64,000 nt of DNA from Terramyces sp. JEL0728 (GCA_027603945.1 JADIIU010000057.1:1-64000); one strand, 5' to 3'. Shown: positions 46,527-57,517, counted from the stretch's first letter. Program-made: numbers and translations. Notes: a model not told the origin generated them from the sequence alone.

Positions 46527-48178
46527 ATGGCCAGCTTTGTGCAGAGTATCATCGAAAACAAACCAAAAGCGCTATTGATAGCGGTAAATATTGCCGCTAT
46601 TACTTCCATAGTGTATTACTACACTCACAGTGGGAAAAAGCGGTCGGATATTCCAGGACCAAGCGGTTGGCCAATTGTAGGCGATGTTGACTTTTACAGG
46701 TATGGCTCGCTAATACAGCTATCTATTTAAATTCAAAATACACGATTATCACGCAAAGAATGTAAAAAAGTACGGCCCAATTTTGCAAACCGATGGACTG
46801 GCAGGGAATATGGTGATCGTGGCAGATGCTCAGGAAGCCAAAAGAATCTTGACCGATACAGATACTTTTGAAAGAGGGAATGAATTGCGATCAAAAATGT
46901 TGGGTTTGTTGGACAACGCGTTGTTTTTCCTTCCATCTAGTGACTTGTGGAGGAAACATAGAAAGCTGTTACAGCCTGCATTTGGCCCAACTCATTTGCG
47001 ACATGCTGCTGAGGCATCTCGGGAATCCGTGCTGGAATTTGAGCAATTTTTGAGCGATCGCTGTGCAGCAGACCTAAATGTCCAAACAGATCTTCACATA
47101 GCCTTGAAATGTATCACGTTAGATATTATGTAATTCTGGTCTAACAGTAGTGGAAAAGTAGCATTCGGAAAATCGTATTTATCATTAATTGTAGAATGAA
47201 CTCTGTGCAATCATTGAATGGTAAGAGCAATGGAAGCTGGGATGATTTGGACGCGATCTCTACAGATATATTTTCGTTAAGGTTTGGCACACATCCTTGG
47301 CTGTACAAACTGCTTGGTGTCGATTTGACTTCTCCAAAAGTAGCTAAAGCCAAACAAGCGATTTACAAGTTCTTGGATGAATTGGCCGAAGAACGATTGG
47401 ACAAAATCAGGAAGAAGGTGGTTTCCCAAGAAAACTGGGATATGGATGTTCTACACAGACTTTTGATTTCCCAAGACAAAGGGGTACTTTAAGTTAATGA
47501 AGGTGATGACCAAAGAAGAGGTATATGGCGAACTTATTGGATTCTTCTTTGCGGGGCATGAGTAAGCGAAAACTAATACCAGGACAACTGCCAATTCATT
47601 GACGTTTTTGTTTATGGAACTATCTCAAAACCCTACCGTTCGAAACAAGCTGTACAATGAAGTAAAGGACGTTGATTTTGAAAGTGAAAATCTGGCTGAA
47701 ACTATTTCCAAATTAAAGTAAGGATAGTATTAACAAGGTACCTTGATTGCTGTTTCAAGGAAGCCTTACGATTGCACTCTGCAGCACCCAACGTATTACG
47801 TACTGCAATTGCAGACACCACTATCAAAGGATATGAGATAAAGAAGGGACAACAGATTATTTTAAACTTCAGAGGGATTCATCTCAGCGAAAAGAATTAT
47901 TCTAATGCCCTGGAGTTCAACCCAGATCGCTGGAACCAACCTGCTGCACAAGCACAGGGTGCTTATATGCCATTCGGGGATGGACCACATATGTAAGCAC
48001 TATTAATATCAGGTGTATTGGTCAAAAACTCGCAATTATTGAAGCCAAAATTATTGTTCTGAGGTTGATTCAAAAGTTTGATTTCGATATTGTCCCAAAC
48101 CATCCATTGGATGCAGTATCTTCCATTACTTATGGTTTGAAGCACGGATTGCTTGTCAACGTAAAGGGAAGAAAGTAA
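46527..48178 (+). CDS. microsomal cytochrome P450, copy 2
   Basis: Eight exons, introns of 19-21 nt, 503 aa. N-terminal membrane helix, DIPGPSGWPIVG hinge, LWRKHRKLLQPAFGPTHLRHAAE (nearly as in copy 1), helix I FFFAGHETTANSLT, KEALRLHSAAP with the E-x-x-R pair, PDRW, and haem loop FGDGPHMCIGQK. Introns inside AGHE-TT and before the haem Cys; the first is at the same codon as in copy 1. The stop overlaps AATAAA. 93 nt downstream of CCT4. Confidence 0.9.
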
Positions 48179-48368
48179 TAAAACGCATGTGAGATTGATG
48201 TGATAGCGTTATTGATTTGAAATTTCAAGATAACTCGGATATGGCTTCACATGTAGTAATCTAATCCATTGAATAGTTTGGCAATTTTCAAATAGATCAG
48301 TGGGCAAAGAACGCAGCAGTTGAAGCTACCAACAATTTTTATTCTACAAATAACGTTTGCTGGCATGA

Positions 48369-48917
48369 TTACTTTGTGGAATGAGGCTCGGTAGTATATT
48401 TTATTGCCAAAAGAGAAGCAACGATTAAATTCAACATTTTGGAAACGCAAGCTGCAATTTCCAAAGATCCTTGAAATATCAAATCAGAGTCTGTCTGTGA
48501 ATTTACTTTTGAACTGTTGAAATATGCGACCGTTTTACGCGATCGATATTCTACAAGTGCGTTATTAACCCAAATGTACATCCGACCATCTGGACCTATA
48601 AACGTATATTCTGTTATCTTGGATCTCTGTTTTGTAAGCGAGGTCATGAATGAACCCGAATAATCTGCATATCTGATGGGAGATCCGTTCGCAAGCCGTG
48701 TGATCTCTGATATTTTAGTTCTAATATTGTCGGTGCCCCAATAGAACTGAATTATCTCCCCTTTTGGCGACTTTAATAAGTGCGCAGTGTACAGCAGCGT
48801 TACGTTGTCTTCATTCAGGATCACTGTGGTATTTGCAGATCTCTTTCGAAATACGTTGATCTGAGATGGTCTCTTGTAATATATTGGCGGTTCGAGATCT
48901 AACAATGCAGTTGGCAT
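48369..48917 (-). CDS. DUF6593-like (tubby C-terminal-like) protein
   Basis: Intronless, 182 aa from the ATG at 48917 (MPTALLDLEPPIYYKRP). The body alternates short beta strands with TEYTFIGPDGRMYIWVNNAL, a pattern seen in fungal DUF6593 proteins whose fold is like tubby/LURP phospholipid-binding barrels. Function unknown. Near the C terminus is a hydrophobic stretch (ACVSKMLNLIVASLLAI) that may be a last helix. Confidence 0.5.
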   Translation of the reverse strand: MPTALLDLEPPIYYKRPSQINVFRKRSANTTVILNEDNVTLLYTAHLLKSPKGEIIQFYWGTDNIRTKISEITRLANGSPIRYADYSGSFMTSLTKQRSKITEYTFIGPDGRMYIWVNNALVEYRSRKTVAYFNSSKVNSQTDSDLIFQGSLEIAACVSKMLNLIVASLLAIKYTTEPHSTK

Positions 48918-49028
48918 CCCGATATTTTCAAAGGATTTTTCTGTCACCAACCATGCTACTTCGAACGCACAGACAGCTGGTTAAAGGGGTATGAACACCA
49001 GATGCCAGAGTGCAATATATATGTTTTA

Positions 49029-49220
49029 TTATACTATACTTTCTCCGGATTCCAGCTCCTTTGTTTCTTTGATATCTTTGCTGTGTTCCACTTGTGCAGA
49101 GTGTAAATACGAGACGTCGACCTCCAATCTCCCCAAAAAGCAACAAAATAGGGCTACAAAGAGAAACGTTAACCCTACGAATGATGCGAATATGATGACT
49201 GCATATTTGGAATCCAACAT
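49029..49220 (-). CDS. small single-pass membrane protein
   Basis: 63 aa from the ATG at 49220. One hydrophobic helix (AVIIFASFVGLTFLFVALFCC, residues about 7-27) then an acidic cytoplasmic or lumenal tail (HSKDIKETKELESGESIV). AATAAA lies just after the stop. No family recognised; kept because the frame, helix and signal fit the gap between two genes. Confidence 0.4.
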   Translation of the reverse strand: MLDSKYAVIIFASFVGLTFLFVALFCCFLGRLEVDVSYLHSAQVEHSKDIKETKELESGESIV

Positions 49221-49280
49221 TGGTTTTTGTTTAGATAAACATTTATGTCAATAAAAAAAGTAAGGTGACAAACAACTGAT

Positions 49281-50716
49281 TTATTGATCAGCCAACTTTT
49301 TATGAATTGAGGAAAACTTTTCGTAAAAGGCCTGCGTAAACAAATAGTTACCTTGAATAGTAGAACTGCATCGCCAACATCTTTTGTTCCAGCAGTTTCA
49401 CGAACAGAGTGCATAGACCATTGCGGATTGCCTACATCGATTGTTCTTAATCCAAGCTTGGCGCTCAACATTGGGCCAATAGTACTTCCACAAGGAGAGT
49501 CATTTCTAACAACAAATTCTTGGAGATTGACGTTGGCTACTTTGGCAGCTTCTTTCAATAGCAAGCAAGTGATTGAAGTGGTTGCATACTTTTGATTTGC
49601 ATTGTGTTTAATGACTACGCCGTTGTTTAAAATCGGTTGATGTTGTTTTTCGTGAACTTTCTTGTAATTTGGGTGAACTCCGTGAGCCATATCAGCGGAT
49701 ATTAATAGAGACTTTGTCATGGCTCTTTCAAATACACCTTCCTAGAGTTAGATCTGCTCTTTAAAAATCTAGTCGACTTGCCTCTGCAGGGTTTCCGATC
49801 TTGGACAATCTCTTTAGAGTTACTTCCATCAAGTTGCTGTCGGCACCGTGTGCAGTAGTGCTTCCAACCTCTTCATTATCAAATAGTGCGCAAACACGGA
49901 TATTTTCGTCATTTTCTAAATCTGTAGCATTGATCAAACCATTAAGGCCGCAAAAGGACATCATTAAATTATCTAATCTTGCAGAGTGAATGAATTCGTT
50001 GTTGATTCCTCCAATCGCTGCAGGTTGAGTATCATACAAGCACAATTCAAAATCTTTAATTTGCTCAACTGTTACGCCGAGTTTGGTTGCAATCAAATTC
50101 AAGAATTCAGGGTGGTGAGACTGCTGGTTTTCAATTCTAAATTAACAAGGTAATACGCTTGCTTGACTTGTCCCAGAATTGGAACAAGATGTTCTTCTTT
50201 GTTGAATGTGAATGCATCGTTAGCGGTGCGGTCTAAATGGATAGCTAGTGTGGGGATTCTAAGGATCGGCTCATCGACCCTTAAAAGCACCTGTTCAAAT
50301 TGGTCCTTCTTTTCAACGATAACTTTTCCTGCAACTGACAAATCGCGATCAAACCAAGAATGCCAAATACCTCCACCATAAAGCTCAACTCCAACTTGCA
50401 AGTATCCGGACTCTACAATTTTGCTAACTGGCTTAACTTTGAAGCAAGGAGAATCAGTATGTGCACCGACAATAGAAAACCCATTTCCAGGCTTGTATTT
50501 CCCACCTACTGCAAAAGCGACAATTGCACTCTTATTTCTAGTGTAAAAGTATTTTCCGTTTGGTTTCAAATTCCATACATCTGACTCTTTGATTTCACTG
50601 AATCCGTTTGAAACTAGCCGGGCTGTACACTCCTTTACTGCGTGAAATGGTGAGGGTGATGCATCAACAAACTTTAAAAATTCTAATTGTTAATTTAGCG
50701 CACCTTTTGCAAACAT
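49281..50716 (-). CDS. aspartyl aminopeptidase (M18)
   Basis: Five exons, introns of 21, 20, 40 (GC-AG, 49742-49781) and 20 nt, 444 aa. Zinc peptidase that removes N-terminal Asp/Glu; vacuolar or cytosolic dodecamer. Marks: [12 protein letters not shown] at the start, [71 protein letters not shown] and MHSVRE, which together supply the two-metal site. The first exon codes only five residues (MFAKE). The stop overlaps AATAAA. Confidence 0.93.
49742..49781 (-). other. 40-nt GC-AG intron in aspartyl aminopeptidase
   Basis: Begins GCAAGTCGAC and ends CTAACTCTAG. It is twice the usual length and the reading frame demands this boundary. Confidence 0.65.
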
Positions 50717-50872
50717 GATTGACAAAAAAAGTTTTGGCGACACTCAAAAAGGAAATCTCAGCTGATTGCTCATAAATTACATCAAAGGAAACACAAAGGT
50801 CGTGGCCAGCCCAGGTCTTGTCCCAAACGATAATAATTTATTCGTCTATACATTCAATAATCAGATGGCCTT

Positions 50873-51814
50873 CTATTCCAAATTTTCGCTAAAAGTTGCT
50901 TGCAAAAGAGTCTTGTCTCCAACTAGTGGATTCAACATTACACCAAAGCTGTTGTTTTCAGGCTTGCGTTCATGTGTCTGTTCATAGGTAAAGCCTGCAG
51001 TTTGGTGATGGTACATTTCTTGATATTGCCAGTGATTAAAATCATGGCCGTTGTTATTTAAAGCGATTGTGGCTAGTGTGTCCATCAATCCTGTTGAAGA
51101 TTGCGTTTGGGGATAGTGCTGCATGTAGTGGTGGTATTCAGCTGCTGGAGCAAACGGAGCGTGTTCAATTTTAACGTGCTGTAATTCTTTATATCCGTAC
51201 TCTTGATTGCTGTACCCAATGATTGAATCAAGCAGTTGAGTGTCTAAATTTTCATATTTCTCCTTGTCAATTTTTACACCCGCGCTGTTTCCTGTTGGCG
51301 AGTTGACTGCAGTAGAATCTTCGGGTTTGCGCTTCTTTTGAAGAGAAGCATTTTCTACTGCCCAGTCAGAGAGCTTCCATAAGCCACCTTTTCCAGGATT
51401 ATTTGGAGGTCTGGGAACGCGAACAAACATTTTCTGAACAGACAAGTTGTGTCTTATGGAGTTTTGCCAAGCCTACTATTAAATAGTTATTACGACAGTG
51501 GATTCTTTGAAAAACTCGTACGTGTCTTGAATGTAATCGTATATTTCTTGCAAGGATGCCATTTGGTTTTCAGATTTCTTGATAGCTTCTATAATCAATT
51601 CGTTGTAGGATAAATCCGGACGTGGATGGGCATGCAATTTGTTTTTGAATAGGTATACTTGTTCGCCTTTCTTGGAGACCTTGGACTTTCGTGTTTTTTG
51701 TGGTTTTGATGTTGTTGCAATTTTTAACACTTGGTCAAAGAAGGTAGATGGATTCGGAGAGCCGGGAGCAGACCGTTTACGCGAGCTAGACTGTTTTGTT
51801 TGTTGAATGTCCAT
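50873..51814 (-). CDS. forkhead (FOX) transcription factor
   Basis: Two exons with a 21-nt intron (about 51478-51498), 306 aa from the ATG at 51814. Forkhead domain about residues 70-165: [33 protein letters not shown], then [19 protein letters not shown] (recognition helix 3) and [15 protein letters not shown]. Flanking basic patches can import it to the nucleus. The C-terminal half is Gln/His/Asn-rich. It may control cell-cycle or developmental genes; target unknown. The helix-3 sequence [10 protein letters not shown] is fully canonical. Confidence 0.88.
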
Positions 51815-52137
51815 TCTGCAGTCAACTGGTTTGTTATCTAAAGTTAACAACAAACGCGCGTAACTTACATGTAACTCAAGGTGGCTTGGTTTATCTCCGA
51901 CTGTTCATGATCTGCTCAGATGATAGTATCTCCAATGAGGAATATGTCGCGTTCATCAATTAAATATCTGGCCTTTAACCGCTTTTCAGTTTGATCAACA
52001 TAACATTGGACTGATGGGTCGATCGCGGTAAACAAACAAATACACTGTCATGCGGTAGTGCTAGATTAAAGTGGGATAATGTCAAAACAATATAGATTAT
52101 ATTAATATCAGGGAAAAGTCAGGGATTAAAACCTGGC
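51815..52137. other. intergenic, no gene seen
   Basis: Promoter of the forkhead gene and terminator of the ankyrin gene; nothing recognised. Confidence 0.5.
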
Positions 52138-53214
52138 TTAACGATCTTTGTGGATCCTGTAATACTCTTCCTTGGCTTTGTTGAATATTTGCTGATCTAC
52201 CCTTTTGTCCCCTAGCAGCAGCTGAGTAGTAGCAGAATCTCCTGCTTGCAGCGAAACCACAAGCGCTTCATAGTTGTTCATTGTTGGATCCACTTGGCTA
52301 TCCTGTAATAGCAACTGAACAATGTCTGCTCTTCCATATCTGGAAGCATTAACAAGTGCTTCATTATTGCGCGCTGAAGGATCTGCCCGAGAATCTTTGA
52401 GTAGCATTTCAAGGATTTCAATATTTGATGTTTTCCGAATAGCTTCGTTGTCACAGCTGCTAGGGTCTACCCTGGGATCTTGTAATAGCATTCTTGCTAC
52501 TTTGAAATTTCCGTAAATGCACGCAACTCGTATTGCTGCATTATCCACATCAGCAGGCTCTACATTCTTGTCTTGCAGTAGTATTTCAACGATATCGGCA
52601 TTTCCCAGTTCGCTAGCTGCTCTGAGAGCTAGATTATTCAAATCGCCAGCATCTATCCTGCTATCTCTGAGCAAAATCGTGACAATTTCGATATTGTTAT
52701 CACTTGTGGCCCGCTGTAGGTCATAATTCCTTGGTTCTACATATCCAAGCAAGAACTCTACTGATTTTGCATACTTGTTTTTACACATTTTGCTGAACAC
52801 CGAAGCCAATAATTTGCTGTCAAAGGGTTCGTGGACAATATTTTGCAAAATAATGCAACAAAATTCATCCCAAATCCTTGTGATACTATCCTTGCTGGCT
52901 CGCATTTGAATAATATCCAATTTTGTATGCAGCGATACTTTTTCCAAATCAATTCGTTTAAATTCTTGCAGAAGGCTATAATGGAATGCTTCCATTGCGA
53001 AAGAATCCCAGTCGATAATCAAACCACTTTTCACTTTCATTATTTTGGAATTATCACTGGTGGAGTTTAATTTGAGGTTTTGGAAATAATAAATAGGATT
53101 TATGACCGGCACTAGAGGTAAACTGGACCGCAATGACCATAGCAGCTGGTGGTATTCTTTTATGGTCAAATATGGTGAAATTAGAGAGAGCTCGTCAGGA
53201 ATCTGGTTCAGCAT
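52138..53214 (-). CDS. F-box-like / ankyrin-repeat protein
   Basis: Intronless, 358 aa from the ATG at 53214. The first 40 residues (LNQIPDELSLISPYLTIKEY) look like an F-box. From about residue 155, ankyrin-like units of about 32 residues follow: NNLALRAASELGNADIVEILL, DNAAIRVACIYGNFKVARMLL, NNEALVNASRYGRADIVQLLL, each with LL-x-D-x-R-[VA]-D-P turns. It may be a substrate receptor in an SCF-type ubiquitin ligase (inference). Its ATG lies 15 nt from that of the divergent methyltransferase. Confidence 0.7.
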   Translation of the reverse strand: MLNQIPDELSLISPYLTIKEYHQLLWSLRSSLPLVPVINPIYYFQNLKLNSTSDNSKIMKVKSGLIIDWDSFAMEAFHYSLLQEFKRIDLEKVSLHTKLDIIQMRASKDSITRIWDEFCCIILQNIVHEPFDSKLLASVFSKMCKNKYAKSVEFLLGYVEPRNYDLQRATSDNNIEIVTILLRDSRIDAGDLNNLALRAASELGNADIVEILLQDKNVEPADVDNAAIRVACIYGNFKVARMLLQDPRVDPSSCDNEAIRKTSNIEILEMLLKDSRADPSARNNEALVNASRYGRADIVQLLLQDSQVDPTMNNYEALVVSLQAGDSATTQLLLGDKRVDQQIFNKAKEEYYRIHKDR

Positions 53215-53229
53215 TTTTTCTGAAAAAAC

Positions 53230-54036
53230 ATGGGATGGGACTTGTTTAAAAGACAAATTGGCCAATGTGCGCCAATAAAGCTGATTCAATTCGGGCCGCT
53301 TAACGACGAACAGCAAGAGGAATTGCTTGGAATATTTAAACTGCACCAGAACGATTCTTACAATGCCAAAATTATCAAGCGGCTAAGCGAATACGAATTG
53401 CTGGATGAATTCTACGAATTACTTTCCGAGTACTTGAATACCAATTATGACACACATGTAAAGACGTTTTATTTGCCCGACAATCGTCAGATATACCTCA
53501 AAGAAAATATTGCTTTTGTATCCCAGGGAACAACAGGACTATGTACTTGGAGTGCCAGCCTGTTTCTAACAGAGTATTTATTGAGCGTAGAGTCAAGCGG
53601 AAAGAATATACTGGAGTTGGGATCAGGAACAGGGCTATTGGGGATATCACTTGCGAAAAACAACAAGGTGCTGATGACAGATGTGTCGCCATTAGTCATA
53701 GACAGATTGCACGAAAACATTGCATTAAATAGTAGCACAGCAATGGCAGATTATTTGGATTGGGAAAATCCAGAATTACAAGATTTTATTCCAGATATAA
53801 CAGTATGTGCAGATGTAGTATTCAACCCTTGCTTGATATCGCCTTTATTTCAAACTATAAAAAAATACTCAAAGGTCTGTTACATCAGCTCAACCAAAAG
53901 GAATCAGGAGACTTTTGATTTGTTTATGAAGATGGTAAACGAGGAAGGTGTTGAATATCAAGTGATTGATTTTACGAGCAACTGGTTCTATCTTCCAGAA
54001 ACTGATATCGTACTTTTAAAGTTGTATTTTCAATGA
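53230..54036 (+). CDS. FAM86/EFM3-type protein-lysine methyltransferase
   Basis: Intronless, 268 aa. Seven-beta-strand methyltransferase fold: VSQGTTGLCTWSASLFLTEYL, then SAM-binding LELGSGTGLLGISLA, MTDVSPLVIDRLHENI, and the catalytic-loop CADVVFNP (family [DE]-x-x-Y/F). Members modify elongation factor 2 near the diphthamide. The N-terminal helical half (residues 1-90) also fits FAM86. Start at 53230 leaves only 15 nt to the neighbour's ATG. Confidence 0.8.
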   Translation: MGWDLFKRQIGQCAPIKLIQFGPLNDEQQEELLGIFKLHQNDSYNAKIIKRLSEYELLDEFYELLSEYLNTNYDTHVKTFYLPDNRQIYLKENIAFVSQGTTGLCTWSASLFLTEYLLSVESSGKNILELGSGTGLLGISLAKNNKVLMTDVSPLVIDRLHENIALNSSTAMADYLDWENPELQDFIPDITVCADVVFNPCLISPLFQTIKKYSKVCYISSTKRNQETFDLFMKMVNEEGVEYQVIDFTSNWFYLPETDIVLLKLYFQ

Positions 54037-54182
54037 CTTGTTGGATCTGCTCAATATTAGTGCAGAGTCAATAATTGCATTCCCTTTGGTTACAATCCTG
54101 CGAATATTTGATTAGGATTCCATGAAAGAATTGAATCTGGAAATTCTCAACTGTCAAAAACACAAGAGCAATATATTCAAAT

Positions 54183-54563
54183 TTAGAACTGTTTTCCAGC
54201 CTTTTTCAATTCAATGCGTTCTTGAGTAAGCGCACAAGGAACGCAGCAGAAGTGGATGCAACAGTCGTTCATAGAGCTTCCATTAATTTGGCGTTGGTTT
54301 CTAAGATTACCTCTTCCAACGCAACCAATGCAGGAATAGAAACCAAATTGTGCGGCACAGTAGTAGATGAAGCAATCACCAAACCATGAATCCTTGTTGT
54401 TCAATGCTTGTTGGTTTTGTCCGTAAACCACACATGGACAGCAGCAAGATAAGAGACAAGTTCCCATATCTTCAATTGGAGCACCTAGAGCGCCAACCGC
54501 GAATTCTCCGTTTGGAGACTTTGAAACCATCATTTGAGATTGTTGGGCATATTCTTGAGACAT
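54183..54563 (-). CDS. PLAC8-family Cys-rich protein 1
   Basis: Intronless, 126 aa. Cys-rich core: LLSCCCPCVVYGQNQQAL, DCFIYYCAAQFGFYSC, then DCCIHFCCVPCALTQERIEL, the PLAC8 pattern with two hydrophobic Cys-rich segments. Members act in cell-number control, cadmium resistance (PCR proteins) or membrane association. No signal peptide. Nearly identical to the next copy; TATATA lies about 32 nt before the ATG. Confidence 0.85.
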   Translation of the reverse strand: MSQEYAQQSQMMVSKSPNGEFAVGALGAPIEDMGTCLLSCCCPCVVYGQNQQALNNKDSWFGDCFIYYCAAQFGFYSCIGCVGRGNLRNQRQINGSSMNDCCIHFCCVPCALTQERIELKKAGKQF

Positions 54564-54714
54564 TTTTCACAAGTTAAAAATCATGATGTGTGCATTATAT
54601 ATAGATGAAGGTGGATACCTATCCACCTCAATGTTTAACATATGAATCAACAACAACAAATAAATATTTGAAGTCTCCACTGAAATTATAAACAATCAGA
54701 GAAATATAATATAT

Positions 54715-55098
54715 TTAGAATTGCTTGCCAGCCTTTTGCAATTCAATGCGTTCTTGAGTAAGTGCGCAAGGAGTGCAGCAGAAGTGGATGCAACAATCGT
54801 TCACAGAGCTTCCATTAATTTGGCGTTGGCTTCTAATATTTTGTCTTCCAACACATCCCAAGCAACTGTGGAAACCGAATTGTGCGGCACAGTAGTAGAT
54901 GAAGCAATCAACAAACCATGAATCCTTGTTGTTCAATGCTTGTTGATTTTGTCCGTAAACCACACATGGACAGCAGCAAGATAAGAGACAAGTTCCCATT
55001 TCTTCCATTGGGGCACCTAGAGCACTAACCGCAAATTCTCCGTTTGGAGACTTTGAAACCATCATTTGAGCTTGTTGACCATATACTTGTTGAGCCAT
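54715..55098 (-). CDS. PLAC8-family Cys-rich protein 2
   Basis: Intronless, 127 aa; matches copy 1 almost throughout (MMVSKSPNGEFAV, LLSCCCPCVVYGQNQQ, DCCIHFCC), differing in the central loop (HSCLGCVGRQNIRSQ against YSCIGCVGRGNLRNQ). Recent tandem duplicate. TATAAATA at 55125-55132 lies 26 nt before the ATG. Confidence 0.85.
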   Translation of the reverse strand: MAQQVYGQQAQMMVSKSPNGEFAVSALGAPMEEMGTCLLSCCCPCVVYGQNQQALNNKDSWFVDCFIYYCAAQFGFHSCLGCVGRQNIRSQRQINGSSVNDCCIHFCCTPCALTQERIELQKAGKQF

Positions 55099-55494
55099 TT
55101 TTTGGGTTTAGAGACATTCCGAAATATTTATATGGCACTTCATGGGTGCCACGAGTCGGAATTCTCTTTGGTGTTCTGCCTACGATGTTTCACGATGTGC
55201 CGTCATAGAAATTAATCAATTCAAACTGGCTCAATGCAATCTCGCAATGAAGACTAAGGTATTCAAGTTATTCCGAGTTTTGTATCCGAATTCCAGTGTC
55301 AATATTCTCAGAAATGGTCTTGTCAAAATTCAGAGTTTCCCAAGTCATATGACGCAGCCCCATCAACTGTCAATCAATAAAGAAAATAGCAAGATATTCA
55401 ACTCCTGGGTTTATCCTTCTGCTGCTGTAATCACTGGTGCTCAAAGACTCGGGTGAAGATTAGCTATCTAGCAAATATTATATTATATGTACAG
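55099..55494. other. intergenic, no gene seen
   Basis: Promoter of PLAC8 copy 2 and terminator of copy 3. A plus-strand frame across it (55142-55456) has no family likeness and is not called. Confidence 0.45.
55125..55132 (-). promoter_or_regulatory. TATA box of PLAC8 copy 2
   Basis: TATAAATA on the minus strand, 26 nt before the ATG at 55098. Confidence 0.6.
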
Positions 55495-55842
55495 TTAAAA
55501 GCTTTCCAGTGCTAATTTCTCTTGGGTAAATGCACAGGGCACACAACAGCAATGCACCAGACAGTCTGTACAAAAATTCCCTGGTATCCCTGCTGCTTCT
55601 CTAATCTTTCCTCTTCCATGTGCACCTAGGCACGGCCCACATCCTATATAAGATGCTATGCAGTACATGAATGCATCAACTAAACAGTCGTCTTTTCCTT
55701 CCAATTTTTGCTGATTTCGCCCATAAACTGAACAAGAACAACAGCAGCAGGATATACAACAAGTAGTACAATCTTGAGTTGGCGCTTTTAGCAACGATAC
55801 TGGGAACTGTGGTTCTGTGGACATGTGTGGTTGTTCCTTCAT
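55495..55842 (-). CDS. PLAC8-family Cys-rich protein 3
   Basis: Intronless, 115 aa; an older relative: CCISCCCCSCSVYGRNQQKL, DAFMYCIASYIGCGPCLG, CLVHCCCVPCAFTQEKLAL. The first Cys cluster carries an extra Cys and the middle segment replaces YYCAAQ by YCIASY. Same orientation as the other two. Confidence 0.82.
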   Translation of the reverse strand: MKEQPHMSTEPQFPVSLLKAPTQDCTTCCISCCCCSCSVYGRNQQKLEGKDDCLVDAFMYCIASYIGCGPCLGAHGRGKIREAAGIPGNFCTDCLVHCCCVPCAFTQEKLALESF

Positions 55843-56159
55843 GTTAAATTTGGAAACATTTAGTCACAGTCACACTCACCAAAGACAAACGATTACTACT
55901 GCCAAGTTATAACTGTTTGATCTTTATCCTTCATGGATTCGGTTCCCGTCAAGAATATCGATAAGACTGCCAACACTCGCACCCCTTCTGTCCTCACAAC
56001 TATTAACAATAAAGTACCGGTGATAACTATTTTGTTCAATTATCTAGTTTGAATAGAGTTCAAATACGTCTGAAAATACCGGTGAAATATTTCAGGTATT
56101 GGTACGAATGTTATGCAAGAGAGTGTAGATCTCGTGTTTTGAACCTTTATTCTCACAAA
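55843..56159. other. intergenic, no gene seen
   Basis: Divergent spacer between PLAC8 copy 3 and the Crinkler-like gene; no coding sequence recognised. Confidence 0.5.
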
Positions 56160-57517
56160 ATGAACACAAACGACCTATACCTCAATGTTCAATATGGCAC
56201 TCTTTTTGCTGAAGTTAACATTACTGGAATCAGCAGACTTGGTGGAGTAAAGAGTGCTATCAAAACTGACTTTGGAGAAGCTGTTCCTGCTGCTGCTCTA
56301 ATTCAACTCTACACCAACAGCAACAAGGACCGGCTTATTACAGACCTGGATGATATTACTCCTGAAATGACTCCCCAATACTACCAGAAACGAAACCAAG
56401 GAGGCTCTTGTGTAGTTATCGGGACTTTCCCACCACTTACCAGAGAATCAAGCAAGAATGACCTTTTTATTTTAGGTTCTACTCATTACTAACATCAGAT
56501 GATACTGCAGATCGCCCTCGTAAAAGACAACGAGTTGAAATCAGTGATTTAACTACACAGCTAAAGTCGTTTGCCAACGTTCAGTTGGTAGATGAATACA
56601 TACAGTCGCCGAATCATATCTTTCTTCCATATCCCCAGGACAAAATTCAAAAGTTATACGTTAGAAAGTGCTATCAAGATGTATTTGATTTGCTTTTGAG
56701 CCAAGTTGGTTGTGGGATGGAATCATTTGCAATATCTGGGACACCTGGCATCGGAAAGTCTCTATTTTTTGTCTACATCTTGCATCGCTTGGTCAAGGAC
56801 TTTACCACGAAAAGCCTGTCCTTTAACCCAAACCGAATTGTTTATCAAATGGGCACTGACTACAAATGCTTTGACTTGCAACGGCAAATCGTTACAGAAC
56901 TTTCAAAATTGGAAGCTGCCCTCGTTGTTAGAGAACAAGATAGTTTCTACATTATTGATGGACGAGGTTCTGAACCACTGGTTTCGTCTTGTTTGGTATT
57001 GTTTATTTCCTCCCCCCGTTCAGAATGGTACAAGGAATTCGTCAAGCAAAAAATGGCAAAAGAATGGTACTTTCCTGTTTGGAATTTGGACGAGTTACTG
57101 ATTTGCCAGCGCTACTGCTATCCAGATTTATCCATTGAAACTCTTAAAGAGAGACATCGTATCTATGGTGGTGTCGCTCGTTTTGTCTTTCATAAGGATT
57201 ATTCTCTCAATGTACCAAGGATAATGGAGGAAGCTTTGGCTGAAGTTGATGCAGTCAAAGGGGTTGGAATCCCGACCAAAATCTTTGCAACTACTCATAC
57301 CTTGCTTCATATCATTGTTTCAGACGACAAGCAGTATCAATTCCGCAACGTTGATATTGATGCAATACGTTTTAGAACTTCCTGTTATTTAATAACCATC
57401 TTGGGTATTTTGTCGTTGAGATGGAATATTTCATTTTGCTTAAATTACGAGTATGAATCTTGCACAGTATTTTTACCAATCCTTCTTTTAGCTGGCCATT
57501 ATTCTCTAAAATTTTAA
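56160..57517 (+). CDS. Crinkler (CRN)-like P-loop NTPase protein
   Basis: Two exons with a 23-nt intron (about 56474-56496), 444 aa from the ATG at 56160. An N-terminal ubiquitin-like header (GTLFAEVNITGISRLGG ... AAALIQLYTNS) is followed by a basic linker (RPRKRQR), then an NTPase core with P-loop SGTPGIGKSLFFVYIL and WEYFPV-like KEWYFPVWNLDEL. CRN proteins occur in oomycetes, chytrids and Rhizophagus as host-directed or conflict proteins. The C-terminal 50 residues are hydrophobic and unlike the usual CRN end, so the gene may be truncated. I describe, and infer no target. Confidence 0.7.
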
